Shown: piece after piece, positions 1 to 4,964 of the stretch
Numbering within the stretch: the first letter of the stretch is position 1
Layout: the number at the start of each line of letters is the position of its first letter
Assembly (NCBI GenBank): GCA_002392705.1
Contig: DGHP01000017.1
Span: forward strand, 19,099 to 24,611
Direction: 5' to 3'
Origin: Lachnospiraceae bacterium UBA3845
GTDB lineage: Bacteria; Bacillota; Clostridia; Lachnospirales; Lachnospiraceae
DNA length: 5,513 nucleotides
Made by a program: the position numbers and the translations under genes
The notes under the pieces: generated by a model
Told to the model about the DNA's origin: nothing
Database searches by the model: none
The model's input: the letters and a program-made list of their open reading frames with translations, nothing else

Positions 1-81
1 TCCTGGTATGACAACGAGAATTCCTTCACTTCCAATATGTGCAGAACCATCAAGTATTTTGCAAAGTTCCTGAACAAATAA
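1..81 (+). CDS. gap: Glyceraldehyde-3-phosphate dehydrogenase, C-terminal end (partial)
   Basis: The window opens inside a reading frame whose last 26 residues begin SWYDNE and end in FLNK before a TAA stop at 79-81. The W-Y-D-N-E block followed by a C-terminal helix is the hallmark end of type I phosphorylating GAPDH, which converts glyceraldehyde-3-phosphate, NAD and phosphate to 1,3-bisphosphoglycerate in the cytoplasm. Only this tail is present, so the catalytic Cys and the NAD domain cannot be checked, nor whether the enzyme prefers NAD or NADP. A strong terminator follows within about 25 bases. The next two genes, pgk and tpi, encode its metabolic neighbours, which supports the call. 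The frame is intact to the stop, so this is truncation by the window edge rather than a broken gene. Confidence 0.93.
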   Translation, partial: SWYDNENSFTSNMCRTIKYFAKFLNK

Positions 82-99
82 TGAAGTGTCAGGTATAAT
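71..99 (+). promoter_or_regulatory. Candidate promoter for pgk-tpi overlapping the end of gap
   Basis: A perfect TATAAT lies at 94-99. Seventeen bases upstream, TGAACA at 71-76 matches the TTGACA consensus at four of six positions. A start about seven bases downstream would fall near 106, at the foot of the gap terminator hairpin. The transcript would then carry that hairpin at its extreme 5' end. The -35 match is modest, so this is a candidate only. Confidence 0.35.
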
Positions 100-106
100 G
101 ACCCTG

Positions 107-141
107 AAGAGGTCCGGTCTGAGAGGACCGGACCTCTTTTT
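107..141 (+). terminator. Intrinsic terminator after gap
   Basis: A GC-rich stem pairs 107-119 with 126-138 without mismatch. The core is AGAGGTCCGGTC against GACCGGACCTCT, and the loop is six bases (TGAGAG, 120-125). A run of five T follows at 137-141. This is a textbook Rho-independent terminator at the end of gap. It lies between gap and pgk, so it probably lowers pgk-tpi expression relative to gap unless pgk has its own promoter. Confidence 0.9.
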
Positions 142-170
142 CAGAAATCCCCGGAAGGGATAGCGATTAT

Positions 171-176
171 AAGGAG
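171..176 (+). promoter_or_regulatory. Ribosome binding site of pgk
   Basis: AAGGAG at 171-176 sits seven bases before the ATG at 184. It is a near-consensus Shine-Dalgarno sequence and fixes the pgk start. A small hairpin (ATCCC 147-151 with GGGAT 157-161) lies between the upstream terminator and this site. Confidence 0.85.
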
Positions 177-183
177 AAAGAAG

Positions 184-1389
184 ATGCTGAATAAGAAGTC
201 CGTTGATGATATCAACGTTAAAGGGAAAAAAGTTCTGGTCCGCTGTGATTTCAATGTACCGCTGAAGGATGGAAAGATTACGGACGAAAACCGTCTTGTG
301 GCCGCGCTTCCGACCATTAAGAAACTGATCGCCGACGGCGGAAAGGTGATCCTCTGCTCACACCTCGGAAAACCCAAGGGAGAGCCGAAGCCGGAGCTTT
401 CCCTCGCACCGGTTGCACAGCGCCTGTCCGAGCTGCTCGGTCAGGAAGTCAAGTTCGCCGCGGATGACAATGTTGTCGGCCCGAACGCGGAAGCGGCAGT
501 TGCGGCGATGAAGGACGGCGATGTGATCCTCCTTCAGAACACCCGCTACAGAGTGGAAGAGACCAAGAACGGCGAAGCTTTCTCCAAAGAGCTGGCCTCC
601 CTTGCGGACGTATTCGTGAATGACGCATTCGGAACCGCTCACAGGGCACACTGCTCCAACGTCGGCGTGACAGAATACATCGATACCTGCGCGGTCGGAT
701 ATCTGATGCAGAAAGAGATCGACTTCCTCGGCAACGCGGTGGACAACCCGGTGCGTCCTTTCGTCGCGATTCTCGGCGGCGCAAAGGTTGCGGACAAGCT
801 GAATGTTATCTCCAATCTTCTTGAGAAGTGCGATACCCTGATCATCGGCGGCGGCATGGCTTACACCTTCCTGAAGGCAAAAGGCTATGAAGTCGGACAG
901 TCTCTTCTGGATGAGACCAAGATCGACTACTGCAAGGATATGATCGCGAAGGCTGAGAGCCTTGGCAAGAAGCTTCTTCTTCCGGTCGACACTGTTGTGA
1001 CATCCGAGTTCCCGAACCCGATCGATGCGGAGATCGCGACGGAAGTCGTTGATTCCGACAAGATTCCGGCAGACAAGATGGGCATGGATATCGGACCGAA
1101 GACCATCGCTCTTTACAGCCAGGCTGTAAAGGATGCGAAGACCGTCGTCTGGAACGGACCGATGGGCGTATTCGAGAACCCGATTCTTGCAAAGGGAACC
1201 AAGGCTGTAGCGGCGGCTCTTGCAGAGACAGACGCTACCACCATCATCGGCGGCGGCGACAGCGCGGCGGCAGTCAACCAGCTGGGCTACGGCGACAAGA
1301 TGAGCCATATCTCCACCGGCGGCGGTGCTTCCCTTGAATTCCTTGAGGGCAAGGAGCTTCCGGGCGTAGCAGCAGCAGATGACAAATAA
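184..1389 (+). CDS. pgk: Phosphoglycerate kinase
   Basis: This cytoplasmic enzyme transfers phosphate from 1,3-bisphosphoglycerate to ADP, giving 3-phosphoglycerate and ATP. The 401-aa product is full length for a bacterial Pgk (about 390-400). The family signature [10 protein letters not shown] spans residues 17-26, with R20, D22 and N24 for 3-phosphoglycerate binding. HLGKPKG follows at 60-66, and substrate-site arginines appear at R121 and at R154 (in GTAHRAH). The C-terminal nucleotide domain has GGAKV at 198-202, WNGPMG at 323-328, GGGDSAAA at 356-363 and the closing [13 protein letters not shown] at 377-389. All look intact. The start is set by AAGGAG seven bases upstream. The gene lies 42 bases after the gap terminator and 35 bases before tpi, with no terminator in that second gap, so pgk-tpi should be co-transcribed. 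Strong codon bias fits high expression. Confidence 0.98.
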   Translation: MLNKKSVDDINVKGKKVLVRCDFNVPLKDGKITDENRLVAALPTIKKLIADGGKVILCSHLGKPKGEPKPELSLAPVAQRLSELLGQEVKFAADDNVVGPNAEAAVAAMKDGDVILLQNTRYRVEETKNGEAFSKELASLADVFVNDAFGTAHRAHCSNVGVTEYIDTCAVGYLMQKEIDFLGNAVDNPVRPFVAILGGAKVADKLNVISNLLEKCDTLIIGGGMAYTFLKAKGYEVGQSLLDETKIDYCKDMIAKAESLGKKLLLPVDTVVTSEFPNPIDAEIATEVVDSDKIPADKMGMDIGPKTIALYSQAVKDAKTVVWNGPMGVFENPILAKGTKAVAAALAETDATTIIGGGDSAAAVNQLGYGDKMSHISTGGGASLEFLEGKELPGVAAADDK

Positions 1390-1412
1390 GAATGGATGAA
1401 ACAGAAGGGAAG

Positions 1413-1417
1413 AAGGA
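1413..1417 (+). promoter_or_regulatory. Ribosome binding site that decides the tpi start
   Basis: AAGGA at 1413-1417 is seven bases upstream of the ATG at 1425. An in-frame ATG at 1392 would add 11 residues but has no Shine-Dalgarno sequence and lies only two bases after the pgk stop. It would also put a charged tail before the conserved IIAGNWKMN opening. The 1425 start is therefore preferred. Confidence 0.8.
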
Positions 1418-1424
1418 AGATATT

Positions 1425-2177
1425 ATGGCAAGAAAGAAGATTATCGCCGGCAACTGGAAGATGAACATGACTCCGAGCGAGGCAGTTGCCCTGTGCGAAA
1501 CCCTGAAGCCGCTTGTTAACAACCCGGAAGTGGATGTTGTCTACTGCGTGCCGGCGATCGATATCGTTCCGGTCGTTGAGGCTGTCAGGGGAACGAATGT
1601 CGAGGTTGGCGCCGAGAATATGTACATCGAGGAGAAGGGCGCATATACCGGTGAGATCGCCCCGGCTATGATCGTGGACGCAGGCGCAAAGTATGTCATC
1701 ATCGGGCATTCCGAGAGGCGTGAATACTTCAGCGAGAGCGACGAATTCCTGAACAAGAAGGTTCTGAAAGCATTTGAGCACGGTCTCACCCCGATCCTGT
1801 GCTGCGGCGAGAGCCTGGAGCAGAGAGAAGCCGGCGTGACACTCGACTGGATCCGTCTGCAGATCAAGTCTGATCTTCAGAATGTAACTGCACAGCAGGC
1901 AGCTTCCATGGTGATCGCTTATGAACCGATCTGGGCCATCGGAACCGGCAGAACCGCTACTACAGAGCAGGCTGAGGAAGTCTGCAGGGCGATCCGTGAT
2001 CTGATCGCGGAGATCTATGATACCGATACAGCGGAAGCGATCCGTATCCAGTACGGCGGCTCCATGAACGCGAAGAACTGTGACGAGCTTCTGGCCCAGC
2101 CGGATATCGATGGCGGACTGATCGGCGGAGCTTCCCTGAAAGCTGATTTCGGCCGTATCGTCAACTACAATAAATAA
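1425..2177 (+). CDS. tpiA: Triosephosphate isomerase
   Basis: This enzyme interconverts dihydroxyacetone phosphate and glyceraldehyde-3-phosphate in the cytoplasm, feeding the GAPDH and Pgk steps encoded just upstream. From the ATG at 1425 the product is 250 aa, the usual length for a bacterial TIM barrel. The N-terminus holds AGNWKMN, with N10 and catalytic K12. The electrophile H95 sits in [11 protein letters not shown], and the catalytic base E167 in [11 protein letters not shown], with the mobile phosphate-gripping loop beside it. The C-terminal phosphate site shows YGGSM (210-214) and GLIGGASLK (231-239). No key residue is missing. The frame stays open 11 codons further upstream to an ATG at 1392, but the ribosome binding site favours 1425. 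A strong terminator begins 20 bases after the stop, so tpi closes this transcription unit and no gpm or eno gene follows directly. Confidence 0.98.
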   Translation: MARKKIIAGNWKMNMTPSEAVALCETLKPLVNNPEVDVVYCVPAIDIVPVVEAVRGTNVEVGAENMYIEEKGAYTGEIAPAMIVDAGAKYVIIGHSERREYFSESDEFLNKKVLKAFEHGLTPILCCGESLEQREAGVTLDWIRLQIKSDLQNVTAQQAASMVIAYEPIWAIGTGRTATTEQAEEVCRAIRDLIAEIYDTDTAEAIRIQYGGSMNAKNCDELLAQPDIDGGLIGGASLKADFGRIVNYNK

Positions 2178-2197
2178 TATCTGAAATGTAATTCAGC

Positions 2198-2237
2198 AGC
2201 TGCCCGGCAGATCTTCGTACCTGCCGGGCAGCTTTTT
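2198..2237 (+). terminator. Intrinsic terminator after tpi
   Basis: A perfect 13-bp stem pairs AGCTGCCCGGCAG (2198-2210) with CTGCCGGGCAGCT (2221-2233) around a ten-base loop containing TTCG. The T run spans 2233-2237. The reverse strand has no T run, so it acts in one direction. It ends the pgk-tpi unit and separates it from the membrane-protein operon. Confidence 0.93.
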
Positions 2238-2244
2238 GCTCGAT

Positions 2245-2336
2245 GGCATGGCTATCACGGAATCGGACAGGGGATGAATATTCCTGTCCGACCGATAAAG
2301 CCCGAAACTGTCTGCCATGCCTGCCTGAGCAGACAG
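2245..2336 (+). other. Structured intergenic segment with competing stems
   Basis: Three pairings can be read here. A perfect 9-bp inverted repeat pairs TCGGACAGG (2263-2271) with CCTGTCCGA (2283-2291). An outer 7-bp stem pairs GGCATGG (2245-2251) with CCATGCC (2315-2321) and would enclose it. An 8-bp stem pairs CTGTCTGC (2308-2315) with GCAGACAG (2329-2336) and would break the outer stem. No T run follows and no reading frame is convincing. It lies just past the tpi terminator, so it may be transcribed only by readthrough. No known RNA family is recognised. Confidence 0.4.
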
Positions 2337-2350
2337 CCGGCGGCTGACGG

Positions 2351-2385
2351 ATACAATAAATGAAAATCTTTTTCACTCATTGTAT
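2351..2385 (+). repeat. AT-rich hairpin upstream of the operon promoter
   Basis: ATACAAT (2351-2357) pairs with ATTGTAT (2379-2385). After a short internal loop, TGAAAA (2361-2366) pairs with TTTTCA (2370-2375) across a three-base loop. It lies just upstream of the proposed promoter. It could be a regulator site or DNA structure, and its role is not known. Confidence 0.4.
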
Positions 2386-2389
2386 TCTG

Positions 2390-2418
2390 TGGAATTCATA
2401 GTGCTTTTATGCTAAAAT
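2390..2418 (+). promoter_or_regulatory. Extended -10 promoter for the membrane-protein operon
   Basis: TAAAAT at 2413-2418 differs from TATAAT at one base and is preceded by TGC at 2410-2412, giving an extended -10 element. The best -35 at 17-bp spacing is TGGAAT at 2390-2395, which is weak, as is common with extended -10 promoters. The local sequence is AT-rich. The predicted start near 2425 gives a leader of about 175 nt before the ATG at 2602. Confidence 0.55.
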
Positions 2419-2430
2419 TATCATATGTTT

Positions 2431-2448
2431 TCGCGGATTAATCTGCGA
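2431..2448 (+). promoter_or_regulatory. 18-bp palindrome, candidate operator
   Basis: TCGCGGATT (2431-2439) is followed directly by AATCTGCGA (2440-2448). The two halves are reverse complements at eight of nine positions, and the ninth would be a G-U pair in RNA. It covers roughly +6 to +24 of the predicted transcript, a normal place for a dimeric repressor to block transcription. As RNA it could form a seven-pair stem with a TTAA loop. Confidence 0.45.
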
Positions 2449-2491
2449 TAATCCCAAAATATTCCGCTTTTTGCCATGCGTTTGTTTTTAT

Positions 2492-2580
2492 GGAATCCGG
2501 TCTCAGTGACCTTTTTCTGAGGACCGGGTTTGGAAAAGTGTTTCCGGAATCCGGTTTTAAGCGTTCGCGGACCGGTTTTC
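2492..2580 (+). repeat. Two related stem-loop units in the operon leader
   Basis: Each unit opens with GGAATCCGGT (2492-2501 and 2546-2555) and closes with GGACCGG plus a T-rich end (2521-2531 and 2569-2579). Unit 1 folds as CCGGTCTCAG (2497-2506) against CTGAG and ACCGG (2517-2527) with one bulged G, leaving TTTTT in its loop. Unit 2 pairs CCGGT (2551-2555) with ACCGG (2571-2575). A short GGAAA/TTTCC hairpin (2532-2545) sits between them. The block ends 13 bases before the ribosome binding site of the next gene. It looks like a duplicated leader structure, perhaps an attenuator, but matches no riboswitch I know. Confidence 0.5.
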
Positions 2581-2592
2581 TGATATACATCC

Positions 2593-2597
2593 GGGGG
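2593..2597 (+). promoter_or_regulatory. Atypical ribosome binding site before the membrane-protein gene
   Basis: GGGGG at 2593-2597 lies four bases before the ATG at 2602. It can pair with CCUCC of the 16S tail through one G-U pair, but spacing is short and the site is weaker than those of pgk and tpi. No other start in this frame fits better. Confidence 0.45.
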
Positions 2598-2601
2598 CTG
2601 T

Positions 2602-3117
2602 ATGAAGGAATTTATTACTCTGATCGGCAGCTACACTTCTGATTATATCTGGCTCAATAATGATATTGAAGATATTCTGATTGAAACTCTGCTGATCTAT
2701 ACGGTGCTGCAGGTCTGCTGCGCGGTCGGCCTGCATGGCGTTTTCGCCAAAATGAACGCGAAAAAAAGATGGGCGGCCGTGCCCGCAGCCAACATTGCCT
2801 ATCTCGGCGACCTGTGCGGCTGCAGACTGGCCGGCTGTGTGATCGCTCTGTGCAAGATCGCCGCTCTTGTGGCAGCGGAAGGGACGGTAAGGGTATATAC
2901 CATCCCGCTTCTTGACGAAAACATCCGCGCCTATCACTGCGGGGTCACCTGCGTTCTTCTTGCCGTGATTCTGCTGCTGCGAACCATAGCCGGCTGCTTT
3001 TTATACCGGAAACTGATCCGGAAGTTCGGTCTGGAAGGATGGTGGATGCTTTTCTTCCTGCTGGTACCGAACCTGACGATGTTGTTCTTTGGCTTTGATC
3101 CGGATATCCGTGGATAA
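2602..3117 (+). CDS. Small four-helix membrane protein, weakly DUF5684-like
   Basis: The 171-aa product has no recognised catalytic motif. Hydrophobic stretches at about residues 27-48, 77-94, 114-134 and 146-165 predict four membrane helices. The loop after the first helix reads FAKMNAKKRWAAVPAANIAY. It recalls the basic, Trp- and Pro-containing loop of DUF5684-type proteins, whose C-terminal helices likewise follow a basic KFG-like turn (here RKFGLEGWW). This likeness is by eye and may not hold. The protein has nine cysteines (39, 40, 72, 74, 79, 84, 113, 117, 132), unusually many for its size. It is the first gene after the proposed promoter. Only 20 bases separate its stop from the VWA gene, so the two are probably co-transcribed, and it may assist or anchor the VWA/FHA proteins. 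It is a real gene, but its function is unknown. Confidence 0.8.
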   Translation: MKEFITLIGSYTSDYIWLNNDIEDILIETLLIYTVLQVCCAVGLHGVFAKMNAKKRWAAVPAANIAYLGDLCGCRLAGCVIALCKIAALVAAEGTVRVYTIPLLDENIRAYHCGVTCVLLAVILLLRTIAGCFLYRKLIRKFGLEGWWMLFFLLVPNLTMLFFGFDPDIRG

Positions 3118-3123
3118 AGCTGT

Positions 3124-3150
3124 AGGGGATATGAGATATGAGACATGAAT
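3124..3150 (+). promoter_or_regulatory. Ribosome binding site and heptamer repeats at the VWA gene start
   Basis: AGGGGA at 3124-3129 precedes three near-identical heptamers (GATATGA, GATATGA, GACATGA). These carry ATGs at 3131, 3138 and 3145, each in a different frame. The first meets a stop after five codons and the third after two. Only 3138 is open, and it lies at good spacing from AGGGGA, so it is taken as the start. Confidence 0.6.
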
Positions 3151-4964
3151 TGACAGGGAGTGAAGCACATATCCGCAGGGATGAGGCGATAAAGAACGGG
3201 TCACGCATTCATATTGCCGGGACCGTGCCTGACCTGATCGTCCGGCTGGCCCGGACCCTGCTGCTGTGCACCGCGGCTGTGCTGCTTTGCACAATCGGCG
3301 CCGCAGCGTCAGATTCGAATAACGAAACAGCATTCCTTGAGATGGAAGAGGCCCGCAGACTGGATGAAAAGACCGCAGGACCTGCGGCGGACATCAGTGA
3401 AGTCAGTCTGACTACGGATCAGATGATCTGGTATGTGCGCGGGATCAGCGGAAAGATCCAGGATGTCAGCCTCTATACGGACATGGAGAAGGCCGAAGTA
3501 TCTGAATACGGGATGCTTGGGGAGGAGGGAGGTCCCGCCCCGAAGACGCTGATCCTTCTGGATAATTCGAATTCTGTCGCACATGCGTTCTCCGACGGCC
3601 CTGAAAGGATCCGTGCGATCCTGACCCGCCTGATCTGGAATCATCAGAGCGGGGAAAGATTTGCCATCAAGACCTTCAGCAAGACTGCGGAGACGGTTGT
3701 CGATTTTACGGATAATTATGACCAGCTGCGGCTGGCGCTGGAACAGATCAGCTACCAGGATCAGTACACCTATCTCAGGAATGTGCTCTATGAACAGATC
3801 TACGAGCTGATACAGGACGGCGAGGACGCATATAAGCGGATCATCCTTGTCTCGGACGGCTCCGATGACAGCAGACTTGGGGTGACATACGGGGAACTGA
3901 CCGATCTGCTGAACAGTGAGAATTTCTTCCTTCCGATCTATACGGTCGCCCCGGCTTATCTGCCGGCGGAAGGTGAACTTGACAAGGTATTTGCTCTGTC
4001 GAGACTGACAGATACGCCCTATTATTATCTTCCGGAATACGAGAATCCCACCGATGTGGCGGATGGAATCGTCGCGGACGGGCAGAAAATCACCTATTTC
4101 AGGATTCCGATCGCGGCCTCGCAGCGCAGCGGGGAATTCAAAGGCTATACGCTTGAGACGAAAACATCGCAGGGGAGTTATACCCTGGAACATACACTGC
4201 TGATGCCGGCTCCTTCCGCCGATGATATTGCGCAGATTCAGTCCGAGAAAGCCCGGATGGCCGAGGAGGAGACGGAGGCGGAGAAAGCCTTCCTGCAGGA
4301 ACTGATGGCGATGCAGGAGCGGATAGACGCGCTTGAGCAGGCGGAAGAAGAGAAAGAGAGCGAAGAAACCCCGGTACAGAAGGAAACGGACGCAGCGGAG
4401 CGTCCGGACAGCATCCGGGAGACGGAAACGGAGATCTTCGGTCTGCCGAGTGATCTGATGGAAGAGTTCCTGACCGAAAACAGGGAATACTTTTTCTTCC
4501 GCAGCATCCGCAGCGTGATCTGGGCAGCGGTCGGCATCATGATGCTCATGCTGATCGGGTACCTGATCTACGGCGACCGGACCCGGAGAAACCGCAGAGA
4601 GTTTGAGGAACTGACAGACGAATCGGATCAGGAGGCTGTAAAGCCTGATCTTTCAAGAAAGCTGACGGAGCGTGTGGTCCTCTATGATCCCGGGCAGCCG
4701 GGCAGCCGGTATGGCATCGAGATCGGACAGGACCGGACCATCGGAAGTTCACGGACGCGCTGTGACATCGCATTCCCGATGGACCGCTTCATGGCGGGAA
4801 GACAGGCACGGATCTTTTTCCGTGATGGGAAGGTTTTTATAGAAAACCTGGATCTTGACAATACAGTGCAGCTGGACGACCGGTCCGTGAAGGATACCGC
4901 GGAGCTTAAAAACGGTTCGAGGCTGACGCTGGGCAGTACTGAGCTGAGAGTGCAGTATGAGTAA
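3138..4964 (+). CDS. Membrane-anchored VWA protein with cytoplasmic FHA-like domain
   Basis: This 608-aa protein reads in order: a basic N-terminal tail (1-32), a hydrophobic export or anchor segment (about 33-58, ending GAAAS), a VWA domain (about 135-315), a short beta-rich stretch (317-358), an acidic Glu-rich helical or coiled-coil stalk (361-430), a membrane helix (458-478), and an FHA-like domain (about 512-606). The basic residues after the helix (RTRRNRR) place the C-terminus inside and VWA outside. The VWA metal site is complete: D142, S144 and S146 of DNSNS, T211, and D240 of VSDG. A bound divalent metal and ligand capture are therefore plausible. The FHA-like fold keeps the spacing, but the usual R, S and H of the phosphothreonine pocket are S537, A553 and Q556; N575 may remain. 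No enzyme motif is seen. The next gene overlaps its stop by 8 nt. A role in surface sensing, adhesion or envelope scaffolding is inference. Confidence 0.88.
   Translation: MRHELTGSEAHIRRDEAIKNGSRIHIAGTVPDLIVRLARTLLLCTAAVLLCTIGAAASDSNNETAFLEMEEARRLDEKTAGPAADISEVSLTTDQMIWYVRGISGKIQDVSLYTDMEKAEVSEYGMLGEEGGPAPKTLILLDNSNSVAHAFSDGPERIRAILTRLIWNHQSGERFAIKTFSKTAETVVDFTDNYDQLRLALEQISYQDQYTYLRNVLYEQIYELIQDGEDAYKRIILVSDGSDDSRLGVTYGELTDLLNSENFFLPIYTVAPAYLPAEGELDKVFALSRLTDTPYYYLPEYENPTDVADGIVADGQKITYFRIPIAASQRSGEFKGYTLETKTSQGSYTLEHTLLMPAPSADDIAQIQSEKARMAEEETEAEKAFLQELMAMQERIDALEQAEEEKESEETPVQKETDAAERPDSIRETETEIFGLPSDLMEEFLTENREYFFFRSIRSVIWAAVGIMMLMLIGYLIYGDRTRRNRREFEELTDESDQEAVKPDLSRKLTERVVLYDPGQPGSRYGIEIGQDRTIGSSRTRCDIAFPMDRFMAGRQARIFFRDGKVFIENLDLDNTVQLDDRSVKDTAELKNGSRLTLGSTELRVQYE

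Noticed and set aside
358..1308. Long open frame on the minus strand opposite pgk (316 codons)
   Set aside because: It lies wholly inside pgk, whose motifs and length are decisive. The long frame is a by-product of codon bias in a GC-rich gene, and its product shows no recognisable domain.
1392..1424. Upstream ATG giving tpi 11 extra residues
   Set aside because: There is no ribosome binding site two bases after the pgk stop, while AAGGA is correctly placed for the ATG at 1425. The 250-aa product matches the family length.
2161..2376. Minus-strand open frame of 71 codons downstream of tpi
   Set aside because: It runs through the tpi terminator and the structured spacer, has no ribosome binding site that I can see, and no recognisable domain.
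2178..2601. Mobile element, attachment site, CRISPR array or tRNA in the intergenic region
   Set aside because: I found no transposase frame, no terminal repeats with target duplication, no regular repeat-spacer pattern and no cloverleaf. The repeats present are local hairpin arms.
2490..2642. Possible 50-codon upstream reading frame in the operon leader, with an in-frame ESG...RTGF repeat, overlapping the next gene start
   Set aside because: No Shine-Dalgarno sequence precedes the ATG, and the protein repeat simply reflects the duplicated DNA stem-loop. It would deserve a look only if ribosome profiling showed translation.
3309..4193. Long open frame on the minus strand opposite the VWA gene (294 codons)
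   Set aside because: The + strand carries a VWA domain with a complete metal site through this interval. The opposite product has no recognisable motif.
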